Positions 1-5,745 of a DNA stretch of 8,283 bases are shown piece by piece. The notes beneath the pieces were generated by a model, which saw only the letters and a program-made list of their open reading frames with translations, ran no database searches and was not told the origin of the DNA. The stretch comes from an uncultured Anaerolineaceae bacterium (GTDB lineage: Bacteria; Chloroflexota; Anaerolineae; Promineifilales; Promineifilaceae): assembly GCA_937967805.1 (NCBI GenBank), contig CALBTC010000194.1, forward strand, positions 1 through 8,283. The letters run 5' to 3'. The stretch's first letter is position 1. Every line of letters starts with the position of its first letter. A program made the position numbers and the translations under genes.

Positions 1-184
1 TTGTCCGCGAATCTCCACGCATTTGCCATTCACTTGATCCTCATTTTGCCTTATGTTAGACTGCGTTATGTTTACTAGAAATTAACATAATTATTCATTG
101 TTTCCTTGATAATCGACGTAAATCGCTTTCGTCACAAAATTTTTCAAAACTTTAAGTGGTTTACGCAAAAGGTAGGAGAATCCT
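1..184. other. AT-rich upstream region of the LysM lipoprotein gene
   Basis: No convincing coding sequence was found here. The stretch is AT-rich compared with the gene that follows, as expected for a promoter region. I could not pick out a well-spaced -35/-10 pair. Its visible structure is an 8-bp inverted repeat (listed separately) and a good Shine-Dalgarno sequence, AGGAG at 174-178, six bases before the ATG at 185. The promoter of the LysM gene is inferred to lie here because no other gene precedes it in the window. Confidence 0.5.
51..90. repeat. Inverted repeat TTATGTTA / TAACATAA
   Basis: TTATGTTA at 51-58 is the exact reverse complement of TAACATAA at 83-90, with a 24-base spacer. 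A related direct copy, TTATGTTTA, lies between them at 66-74. The arrangement could be an operator for a dimeric regulator of the LysM gene. It lies in AT-rich DNA where short repeats arise by chance, so the functional reading is weak. Confidence 0.3.
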
Positions 185-835
185 ATGAAACGTCTGGTTC
201 AATTCCGCTGGTGGCTACCAGCCCTGGCCGTTTTGGCTCTGGTTTTGGCAGCTTGTGAACGCCCCATCAATCCGGAAAATGTAGACCCCACGGCCGATCC
301 CATTTTGCCAGCTACATTGTCAGTTCCCACCACAGATCCAAAGGCGCAGCCGACAACAAATGCGGCTGCGGCAACGCCCGCGCCGGCCGCCACAACTGAC
401 CCGGCCACAGAAGCAACGGCCGTGCCTGAAGCCACGGCCGTGCCCACAACCGATGAGCCGCGCGGAGAAGTCACCCACACGGTGGTAGCCGGCGATACGC
501 TCACCGGGCTCAGTTTGCTGTACAACGTGCCGGTCGACGTGATTGTGTCGGCCAACAATTTGACCAATGTGGATTCGCTAGATATTGGCCAGGTGCTCAT
601 TATTCCGGCAGAAGGCACGGAAGTTGTTGACGTTACCCCCGAACCCGGCGATGGAGCAACGGCCGTACCCCCGGCAACCGAAGAGCGCACCCATCTGGTC
701 CAGGCCGGGGAAAATTTGTTCCGCATCGGCCTGCAATACGGCTTTACCGTGGATGAGCTGGCCGCCTACAACGGCATCGCCAACCCCAACGTGCTGGACG
801 TGGGCCAGGTGATTAAGATTCCGCCCAGCAACTAA
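185..835 (+). CDS. LysM-domain lipoprotein (two LysM repeats)
   Basis: A predicted exported lipoprotein of 216 residues that probably binds peptidoglycan or another N-acetylglucosamine-containing polymer on the outer face of the membrane. The N-terminus has basic residues, a hydrophobic stretch (about 11-22) and a lipobox LAAC with the lipidated cysteine at 24. Residues 26-93 form a low-complexity Thr/Pro/Ala linker with repeated TAVP units. Two LysM domains follow, at about 97-141 and 169-213. Each opens with a T-H-x-V-x-A-G-x-x-L type motif and closes with G-Q-V-x-x-I-P. They are separated by a second acidic, proline-rich linker. No catalytic domain is visible, so the protein is probably a wall-binding or scaffold protein rather than a hydrolase. 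The start is supported by AGGAG six bases upstream. Three copies of ACGGCCGT lie in the gene, each encoding Thr-Ala-Val in the linkers. The LysM and lipobox assignments are firm; the exact ligand is unknown. Confidence 0.9.
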   Translation: MKRLVQFRWWLPALAVLALVLAACERPINPENVDPTADPILPATLSVPTTDPKAQPTTNAAAATPAPAATTDPATEATAVPEATAVPTTDEPRGEVTHTVVAGDTLTGLSLLYNVPVDVIVSANNLTNVDSLDIGQVLIIPAEGTEVVDVTPEPGDGATAVPPATEERTHLVQAGENLFRIGLQYGFTVDELAAYNGIANPNVLDVGQVIKIPPSN

Positions 836-841
836 ACGATC

Positions 842-873
842 AATTCCCCGGAACTCCGAGTTTCCGGGGAATT
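842..873 (+). terminator. Hairpin terminator after the LysM gene
   Basis: A perfect 12-bp stem pairs AATTCCCCGGAA (842-853) with TTCCGGGGAATT (862-873). The 8-base loop can pair a little further if one T is bulged. It begins seven bases after the LysM stop codon. The downstream tract is short (TTT, then TTTT at 883-886), so it is not a textbook rho-independent terminator. Position and stem strength still favour transcription termination or 3'-end protection. It also lies just ahead of the Nudix start, so attenuation of that gene is possible. Confidence 0.6.
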
Positions 874-888
874 TCACCCCCATTTTCC

Positions 889-1431
889 ATGGTCAAAAAA
901 ATTGCCTCCAAACCTGTATGGCAGCAGGGTGACAGCTGGCGCTTGCGGCTGGACACGCTGCAACTGCCGGACGGCCGTACTTTGGAAAAAGCGGCCGTCG
1001 AACATCCCGGTGCGGTGGTGCTGGTGCCGCTATGGCCGTCGGTTAACGGACCAGAAGTGCTGATGCTGCGCCAATACCGCCACGTTTTGGACCAGACGAT
1101 TTTGGAACTTCCGGCAGGCACCCGTGGCTGGGAGGAAGATTGGTTGGCTTGCGCCCAAAGAGAACTGCGCGAAGAGACGGGCCATCGTGCCGCAAAATTC
1201 ACCCCGCTGGGCCAAATCTGGCCCGCCCCCGGCATTTCTGACGAGCTGATGCAGCTTTACCTGGCCGAAGAACTCACCCCCGCCCCCCTTCCCGTCGATG
1301 AAGATGAAGAGATTGAATTGGTTTCCATGTCTCTAGCAGAGTTAGTGGAGATGGCCTGGAACGGCCGTCTTCAAGACGCCAAAAGCATCATCGGTATTCT
1401 TCGCACGGCCGATTATTTGGCAAATTTGTAG
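889..1431 (+). CDS. Nudix hydrolase, ADP-ribose pyrophosphatase type
   Basis: A 180-residue cytoplasmic Nudix hydrolase. The full Nudix box G-x5-E-x7-REUxEExGU is present at residues 77-98, with REL at 91-93 and metal-binding EE at 95-96. The preceding ELPAG (73-77) and the Pro-rich segment about 14-16 residues after the box (WPAPG, 111-115) are typical of ADP-ribose pyrophosphatases (NudF/YffH group). These cleave ADP-ribose or related nucleoside diphosphate sugars to AMP and a sugar phosphate. The acidic DEDEEIE (137-143) and the C-terminal segment with G-R-L-Q-D-A-K-S also fit that subgroup. The ATG at 889 has no obvious Shine-Dalgarno sequence and lies 15 bases after the upstream hairpin. 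Length is usual for the family. ADP-ribose as substrate is inferred from family resemblance; a nucleotide-sugar substrate would also fit the nearby glycan genes. Confidence 0.88.
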   Translation: MVKKIASKPVWQQGDSWRLRLDTLQLPDGRTLEKAAVEHPGAVVLVPLWPSVNGPEVLMLRQYRHVLDQTILELPAGTRGWEEDWLACAQRELREETGHRAAKFTPLGQIWPAPGISDELMQLYLAEELTPAPLPVDEDEEIELVSMSLAELVEMAWNGRLQDAKSIIGILRTADYLANL

Positions 1432-1508
1432 CTGAATAACGGGTAAAAGCCCAAGCTGTAACATGCTGATTGAAATTAACAAAACATCTGTTCCAAAAAA
1501 CGAGAGCA

Positions 1509-1517
1509 TGGTAATAT
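1509..1517 (+). promoter_or_regulatory. Possible extended -10 element for the methyltransferase gene
   Basis: TGGTAATAT at 1509-1517 fits an extended -10 (TG-N plus a TATAAT-like hexamer with 4 of 6 matches). It lies 44 bases before the ATG at 1561. There is no clear -35 at 17 bases (TGTTCC at 1489-1494 is poor). The 1432-1560 gap is the natural place for a promoter of the restriction-modification pair, because composition changes sharply here. The element itself is only a candidate. Confidence 0.3.
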
Positions 1518-1550
1518 AAAAGGGCGCTTTGTCAGAAGATATATCTTGAA

Positions 1551-1560
1551 GGTGATCACC
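1551..1560. promoter_or_regulatory. 10-bp palindrome overlapping the ribosome binding site of the methyltransferase
   Basis: GGTGATCACC is a perfect 10-bp palindrome directly abutting the ATG at 1561. It shares bases with the Shine-Dalgarno sequence AAGGTG (1549-1554). A bound protein could therefore block transcription or translation of the methyltransferase. It contains GATC and reads GGTGA on both strands. An autoregulatory role is inference. Confidence 0.4.
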
Positions 1561-2505
1561 ATGAAAAGAATGCCCCAGCCAATCCCATATCAAGGAAGCA
1601 AGCGGAATATTGCGTGGCAAATATTATCTATATTTCCTAAAGAGGTTAATACGCTCGTTGAGCCTTTTGCTGGCTCTGCGGCCGTATCGGTAGCAGCAGC
1701 TCATTATGGCAAAGCAAAACGATTTTACCTAAACGATCTAAACAAACCTCTGATGGATTTATTTACCCTTATCATAAATGAGCCACATAAAATTGCTGAT
1801 GCTTATGAACGGTTGTGGCAAGCTCAACTTGGCCGTGAAAGAGAATATTATGATTTTATTCGCGATGAGTTTAATAAAACAGAGAGGCCAGATTATCTCA
1901 TCTACTTGTTAGCAAGATGTGTTAAAGCGTCTGTTAGATACAATGCAAGTGGAGAATTTAACCAAAGTCCAGATAATCGGCGTAAGGGGCGACGGCCGTT
2001 AAGTATGCGACGCGAAATTCTTGGTGTATCAAAGCTTCTTAATGGACGTGCCATTGTGAAAAGTGGTGATTACAGAGAGACTATCAAAACAATAGCTCCA
2101 TCTGATTTACTCTATCTAGACCCCCCCTATCAGGGAACATCCCAAAACAAAGATCCTCGTTATTATAGTGGCCTTGATCTTAGTGAACTTGCTGACTTTC
2201 TTGCGGAATTAAATAGACGCCAAGTTTTATTTATTCTAAGCTATGATGGGCGTACGGGTAACAAAAAGCATGGTGCGACATTGCCTCAGTATCTTAACTT
2301 GCAAAAGCTTGAAATCTGTGCCGGTAGATCAAGTCAATCAACGCTTTTGGGAAAGAATGCAAAAACTTTTGAGTCTTTGTACTTGTCTTCTGCCCTTGTG
2401 CATCAGTTGCAGGCCAGCAATAGGGGTGATTTTGATCCTTTGACGGTACTTGAAAGATCTCAGGCCAAGGTACATCCTCAGCAGTTAGAACTTGGTATTA
2501 TATGA
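1561..2505 (+). CDS. D12-class N6-adenine DNA methyltransferase (modification subunit)
   Basis: A 314-residue site-specific DNA methyltransferase that would transfer a methyl group from S-adenosylmethionine to adenine N6. Motif X is PIPYQGSKRN at 7-16. Motif I, the SAM-binding EPFAGSAAVS, is at 34-43. NDLN follows at 58-61. A target-recognition region spans roughly 80-175. Catalytic motif IV is LYLDPPY at 184-190, the hallmark of adenine methylases, followed by LSYDG at 226-230. The order of motifs matches the Dam/D12 (alpha) class. The ATG at 1561 is chosen over an in-frame TTG at 1546 because AAGGTG at 1549-1554 is well spaced. The gene overlaps the HNH gene by 4 bp (ATGA), so the two are translationally coupled as in type II systems. 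Base composition is visibly AT-richer than the flanks (one sampled line is about 38% GC), suggesting horizontal acquisition. Recognition sequence unknown. All expected motifs are intact, so it is probably active. Confidence 0.9.
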   Translation: MKRMPQPIPYQGSKRNIAWQILSIFPKEVNTLVEPFAGSAAVSVAAAHYGKAKRFYLNDLNKPLMDLFTLIINEPHKIADAYERLWQAQLGREREYYDFIRDEFNKTERPDYLIYLLARCVKASVRYNASGEFNQSPDNRRKGRRPLSMRREILGVSKLLNGRAIVKSGDYRETIKTIAPSDLLYLDPPYQGTSQNKDPRYYSGLDLSELADFLAELNRRQVLFILSYDGRTGNKKHGATLPQYLNLQKLEICAGRSSQSTLLGKNAKTFESLYLSSALVHQLQASNRGDFDPLTVLERSQAKVHPQQLELGII

Positions 2506-3125
2506 GCAGTGAAAATAAACTTCCTGAAGAGTTGCTGAAAAAGCTGCAAACCGTTGCCAGTAAGCGTGCCAAAGTTGTCATCAATCATATTTTGGAGCAT
2601 GGTTTTATTACAACCGAAGATTTGGAAAAGACATATGGCTATAGCCATCCACCAAGAGCTGCGCGTGACGTACGTGAGCAGGGAATTCCTTTGGAGACCT
2701 TTCGAGTTCAATCCTCAGATGGACAAAGCATTGCTGCGTATAGATTTGGGAATTTAGAAGATATAGAGAAGGGAAGGCTTGGAGGTAGAAAAGTCCTTCC
2801 GATAGCATTAAAAAATGAGCTTTACAAATCCGGTAAAGGAAGATGTGCTGTTTGTGCAGGCAAATTTGAAAAGCGATATTTACAGGTAGATCATCGTGTG
2901 CCTTATGAAATAGCGGGCGATATTGATCACCTCCAGAGGAATGCACAAGATTATATGCTTTTGTGTGCTGCGTGTAATCGAGCCAAGTCATGGTCTTGTG
3001 AACATTGCCCAAACTGGAACACAAAATCTTCAAACATTTGTTTGCAATGCTACTGGGCGTTTCCAAACAATTACGCCCATATTGCATGTAAGAGAAGTAA
3101 GGCGTACGGACATCTTGTGGGATGA
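2502..3125 (+). CDS. HNH restriction endonuclease, apparently truncated by a frameshift
   Basis: The probable restriction partner of the preceding methyltransferase; this uninterrupted frame encodes 207 residues. Residues 20-70 look like a winged-helix DNA-binding domain (TTEDLEKTYG at 37-46). A zinc-bound HNH nuclease follows: C115-x2-C118, catalytic DHR at 130-132 (His131), then C155-x2-C158-N159 with K162. A second zinc ribbon, C166-x2-C169 and C180-x2-C183, comes next. After Ala195 the frame gives the unconvincing tail CKRSKAYGHLVG and stops. Removing one T at about 3087 instead joins residue 195 to a plausible 52-residue C-terminus ending at 3246, for a 247-residue protein. The catalytic HNH core is intact in the truncated form, so loss of activity is likely but not certain. 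There is no Shine-Dalgarno sequence; the 4-bp overlap suggests coupled translation. It could also be a homing-type HNH nuclease, but the methylase overlap favours restriction. Confidence 0.8.
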   Translation: MSSENKLPEELLKKLQTVASKRAKVVINHILEHGFITTEDLEKTYGYSHPPRAARDVREQGIPLETFRVQSSDGQSIAAYRFGNLEDIEKGRLGGRKVLPIALKNELYKSGKGRCAVCAGKFEKRYLQVDHRVPYEIAGDIDHLQRNAQDYMLLCAACNRAKSWSCEHCPNWNTKSSNICLQCYWAFPNNYAHIACKRSKAYGHLVG

Positions 3126-3246
3126 AGAAGAAGTTGCAATTTATGATGAGCTGAAAACCGTTGCTAAGACAAGAGAGCATTCAATTCCCGATTATGTGAA
3201 ACAGATTGTTAAAAAGCATCTTGAAGATCAGGGGGAGAAAAAATAA
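3088..3246 (+). pseudogene. Frameshifted C-terminal part of the HNH endonuclease
   Basis: In the frame one base later than the HNH gene, 3088-3243 encode 52 residues beginning VREVRRTDIL, continuing through WDEEEVAIYDELK and ending in PDYVKQIVKKHL plus a charged tail. The segment is charged and amphipathic and reads like natural protein, unlike the out-of-frame residues before it. It follows directly on YAHIA of the upstream frame if the T at 3087 is dropped. There is no good start codon with a ribosome binding site to make it a separate gene. A TTG at 3115 would give only a 43-residue product. It is best read as the displaced end of the endonuclease, caused by a real mutation or a sequencing/assembly error. 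Confidence 0.7.
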
Positions 3247-3369
3247 ATTTGATGCAGCAAAATTGGCAAAGCAGCACTTTTCACCCCAAAATGGATAGCA
3301 CCACAGTACCAATGTCTTAAGCCGGTTTGTAAGTGCCCCTGTAAGCGGTTCCGGCTACGATTCGCGCAT
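3247..3369. other. Intergenic gap between the restriction-modification pair and the glycan genes
   Basis: A 123-base gap with no convincing gene; the only start codons lead to a trivial peptide. A weak 6-bp inverted repeat, AGCCGG (3320-3325) with CCGGCT (3351-3356), could form a long-looped hairpin. TGTAAG occurs twice (3328-3333 and 3340-3345). Composition moves from AT-rich back to GC-rich across this gap, so one edge of the acquired island probably lies here. No clear promoter, target-site duplication or terminator was seen. Confidence 0.4.
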
Positions 3370-5202
3370 ATGAAGCGTGATGAGGAAACAATAACTTTTC
3401 TTGAAACTCCTACAAAAAGCACCGAGCCAATTGTTGTGATTGGCGGTGGTCCGGCGGGGCTGACGGCCGCTTACGAACTCACCAAACAACAGCAAACTCC
3501 CATCGTTCTGGAGAAATACGACAAAGTCGGTGGCATTGCCCGCACCGAGAATTATCGCGGTTACCACTTTGATATGGGTGGCCATCGTTTTTTCACCAAA
3601 TCGGCGCAGGTCCAAGATTTTTGGCTGGAAATTTTGGGCGATGATTTTTTGCGCCGGCCCCGCCTCTCGCGCATTTATTACGACAATAAATATTTTCATT
3701 ACCCGCTCAAACCATTTAACGCCCTGCTTGGCCTTGGCCCCGTTGAAGGCCTGCGCATTTTTGCCAGCTACGTGCGCTGGCATCTGCTTCCCTATAGAGA
3801 GGAAGATACGTTCGAGCAGTGGGTGACCAATCGCTTCGGCAAGCGGCTGTTCGAGACGTTCTTCAAATCGTACACGGAAAAAGTGTGGGGCATTCCTTGC
3901 AATGAGCTAAAGGCCGAGTGGGCAGCGCAGCGCATCAAGGATTTGTCTCTAAAAACGGCGATTACGGCGATGTTCCTCAAGCCGCAGCAAACGATCAAGA
4001 CGCTCATCGAAGAGTTTGATTATCCGCGCCGCGGGCCGGGCATGTTGTGGACGGCCGTTAAAGACCGCATCAACGCGCAAGGCGGTCAGGTTCACCTGAA
4101 CAGCAACGTAGTCGGCATTCAGCGCGAAGGTCAGCGCATTACCGCAGTGACCGTGGAACGAGACGGCCGTCGTCACACTGTCAGCGGTCGCAGCTTCATC
4201 TCCAGCATGCCGGTTACCCAACTGCTGCAATGGCTGGATCCGCCGCCGCCGCCTAATGTGTTACACGCCGCCAACCAGCTCAGCTACCGGGACTTCCTAA
4301 CCGTTTGCCTCATCATCAAAAAGCAGCATGTTTTCCCCGACAACTGGATTTACATTCACGATCCCAGCGTGCAGGTGGGGCGCATCCAGAATTTTAAGAA
4401 TTGGAGCGCCGACATGGTGCCCGACCCATCCACCACCAGCCTGGGACTAGAATATTTTTGCAATGAAGGGGATGAAATCTGGACCATGCCCGATGAGGAG
4501 CTGATTGTGCTGGGCAAGCAAGAAATCGCCAAAATTGGCCTGGCTGATGCAGCCGATGTGGTTGATGGAGCCGTTTTTCGCGTGGAAAAGTCTTATCCCA
4601 TTTACGACTCCGATTATGCCCAAAGCCTGGAAACAATTAAGGCGTATCTGGCCACGCTGGAAAATCTGCAAACAATTGGGCGCAACGGTCTGCACCGCTA
4701 CAACAATCAGGACCACGCCATGCTTACCGGCATGTTGGCCGTGCGCAATTTGCTCTTTGGCGAGCAAAATGATTTGTGGCAGGTCAATGCCGAGCAGGAA
4801 TATCATGAAGAGCTGATCTTGAATCAGGCGCTGGAGACCGAAGAAGTGACGCATGTGGTGGAGGAGGTGCTGGAAGGCGCGTTTCCCAAGCTGGACCCAT
4901 TGGCGTTGGGATTATCTTTGGGCACGGTGTTGGGCGCGGGACTGATGCTGGCGACCTGGTTTTTGCTCCTACGTGGCGGTGATGCATCGGGCAAGACGTT
5001 GACATTATTGGGCCAGTTTTATCCGGGGTATACGGTAACGGCCGTCGGCGGCCTGGTTGGTTTAATTTACGGTTTGCTTACCGGATTTTTACTCGGTTGG
5101 GGCTACGCTTTTTTGCGCAATGCAGCCACTGCTTTGTACCTGGTGAGCCTGTATCGTTCAGCCCAGCAGAGCGCCATGCGGCAATTTTTTGAACACATTT
5201 AA
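3370..5202 (+). CDS. FAD-dependent oxidoreductase with C-terminal membrane domain
   Basis: A 610-residue flavoprotein of the amine oxidase/protoporphyrinogen oxidase-like superfamily, closest in feel to the PRK07208-type proteins often found in polysaccharide clusters. The dinucleotide fold is clear: VVIGGGPAG at 22-30 with G25/G27/G30, acidic E48 for the FAD ribose, then KVGGIART at 52-59. MGGHRFF (69-75) and the C-terminal FAD-contacting region IGRNGLHRYNNQDHAM (436-451) complete the usual roughly 480-residue module. Residues 505-610 are an addition with two or three hydrophobic segments (about 513-535 and 556-585). This part is paralogous to the next gene (55 aligned residues, 31 identical). 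The catalytic domain is therefore probably tethered to the cytoplasmic face of the membrane. The ATG at 3370 lacks a Shine-Dalgarno sequence, but the FAD motif begins soon after it. Substrate unknown; a sugar nucleotide or lipid-linked glycan is inferred from neighbours, with UDP-galactopyranose mutase-like chemistry one possibility. Confidence 0.85.
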   Translation: MKRDEETITFLETPTKSTEPIVVIGGGPAGLTAAYELTKQQQTPIVLEKYDKVGGIARTENYRGYHFDMGGHRFFTKSAQVQDFWLEILGDDFLRRPRLSRIYYDNKYFHYPLKPFNALLGLGPVEGLRIFASYVRWHLLPYREEDTFEQWVTNRFGKRLFETFFKSYTEKVWGIPCNELKAEWAAQRIKDLSLKTAITAMFLKPQQTIKTLIEEFDYPRRGPGMLWTAVKDRINAQGGQVHLNSNVVGIQREGQRITAVTVERDGRRHTVSGRSFISSMPVTQLLQWLDPPPPPNVLHAANQLSYRDFLTVCLIIKKQHVFPDNWIYIHDPSVQVGRIQNFKNWSADMVPDPSTTSLGLEYFCNEGDEIWTMPDEELIVLGKQEIAKIGLADAADVVDGAVFRVEKSYPIYDSDYAQSLETIKAYLATLENLQTIGRNGLHRYNNQDHAMLTGMLAVRNLLFGEQNDLWQVNAEQEYHEELILNQALETEEVTHVVEEVLEGAFPKLDPLALGLSLGTVLGAGLMLATWFLLLRGGDASGKTLTLLGQFYPGYTVTAVGGLVGLIYGLLTGFLLGWGYAFLRNAATALYLVSLYRSAQQSAMRQFFEHI

Positions 5203-5420
5203 CAGCAAATGTTTGCACAAACCGCTAAAATTGGTTAATACTGGGTGTAGATTGCTGAGAAACTGGTGAGAATGGCGACGGCCGTTTCTCACCTTAAATA
5301 CGCAAAATACGTACTCAGCCCACAATTTAATGATTACACGGAACTTTTTGGGTTTGGACTCGTTTGTCGGCAAACGCCGCGCAATGCTAATGACAAGGAC
5401 CAAAAAGTTTTTTTTTGAAA
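5203..5420. other. Intergenic region between oxidoreductase and small membrane protein genes
   Basis: A 218-base gap holding a strong hairpin (5265-5293), an ACGGCCGT copy inside that hairpin, a smaller perfect stem CGTTTG/CAAACG (5361-5366 with 5371-5376), and a run of nine T (5408-5416) just before the next start codon. A weak promoter-like pair, TTGCAC (5213-5218) and TAATAC (5236-5241) at 17-base spacing, has only three matches in each box. I see no gene that clearly belongs in the gap. Confidence 0.45.
5265..5293 (+). terminator. Hairpin GGTGAGAA/TTCTCACC, possible terminator or leader element
   Basis: GGTGAGAA (5265-5272) pairs perfectly with TTCTCACC (5286-5293). Inside, GGC (5274-5276) can pair with GCC (5281-5283) across a small internal loop, giving a compact hairpin. 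It lies 63 bases after the oxidoreductase stop. Only TT follows it, so it is not a classic rho-independent terminator. It may be a 3'-end or processing structure, or a protein-binding site. Confidence 0.45.
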
Positions 5421-5741
5421 ATGAGAAAAGAGGAACCAAGCCTGGAAAAAATCGTCAAGACACGGCTAACACGATTAAATGCAGTCGTGTCTGGCCTGGT
5501 AACAGGCGTGATTTTTGGGTTGGTCATTTTTATAGCGACCAACTGGCTGCTGCTGAAAGGTGGCGAACCTGTCGGTCCCCATTTGGCACTTTTGGGCCAA
5601 TTTTTTCTGGGATACACCGTAAGCTTTTGGGGCAGCCTGGTTGGTCTTCTTTATGGCGTGGTGACGGGATTTATTGCGGGATACACTGTGGCCTTTCTTT
5701 ACAACTTTTTTCTCCAACTCCGTCACAGCCAGAAACAATAA
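5421..5741 (+). CDS. Small membrane protein, paralogue of the oxidoreductase C-terminal domain
   Basis: A 106-residue integral membrane protein of unknown function. After a charged N-terminus (1-19) come a hydrophobic helix (about 22-45), a short loop with LLLKGG (43-48), GPHLALLGQFFLGYTV (52-67), and a glycine-rich second hydrophobic segment (about 68-98) with G-S-L-V-G-L-L-Y-G. The conserved core LLGQF-x2-GYTV followed by G-x-LVGL-x-YG also ends the preceding 610-residue oxidoreductase. The pattern resembles small proteins labelled 'bacteriophage holin' in databases, a label I would not trust functionally here. The ATG at 5421 is preferred to an in-frame TTG at 5415. No Shine-Dalgarno sequence is present, and a run of nine T lies five bases upstream. 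The glycosyltransferase begins five bases after its stop, so the two are surely co-transcribed. Confidence 0.75.
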   Translation: MRKEEPSLEKIVKTRLTRLNAVVSGLVTGVIFGLVIFIATNWLLLKGGEPVGPHLALLGQFFLGYTVSFWGSLVGLLYGVVTGFIAGYTVAFLYNFFLQLRHSQKQ

Positions 5742-5745
5742 CATT

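Noticed and set aside
199..726. Long reverse-strand open frame opposite the LysM gene, rich in Val/Ala/Ser/Gly
   Set aside because: Low-complexity mirror of the Thr/Ala/Pro linkers of the + strand gene. It has no domain pattern or ribosome binding site, and the + strand reading has a lipobox and two LysM domains.
1441..1452. Small GGG/CCC hairpin after the Nudix gene as a terminator
   Set aside because: A three-base stem with no T-run is too weak to call.
2924..2931. Second TGATCACC inside the HNH gene as a partner of the 1551 palindrome
   Set aside because: Only 8 of the 10 bases match and it lies in coding sequence; one short match is expected by chance.
2608..3180. 190-codon reverse-strand open frame opposite the HNH gene
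   Set aside because: No recognisable motif, and it runs opposite clear zinc-binding and HNH motifs. AT-rich DNA with few stops on this strand explains it.
3355..4854. Several reverse-strand open frames opposite the FAD oxidoreductase
   Set aside because: All are antisense to a protein with continuous family-like sequence and lack start signals.
5361..5416. CGTTTG/CAAACG stem followed by T9 as a rho-independent terminator
   Set aside because: The T-run begins 32 bases after the stem, too far for termination.
4900..5741. Phage holin or prophage remnant, because the small membrane domain resembles proteins labelled holin
   Set aside because: No endolysin, structural phage gene or integrase is nearby. 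The domain is fused to a metabolic flavoenzyme, so a lysis role is unlikely.
5674..5745. Upstream ATG extension of the glycosyltransferase
   Set aside because: It would overlap the membrane protein gene by 68 bases. The GT-A fold starts right after the ATG at 5746.
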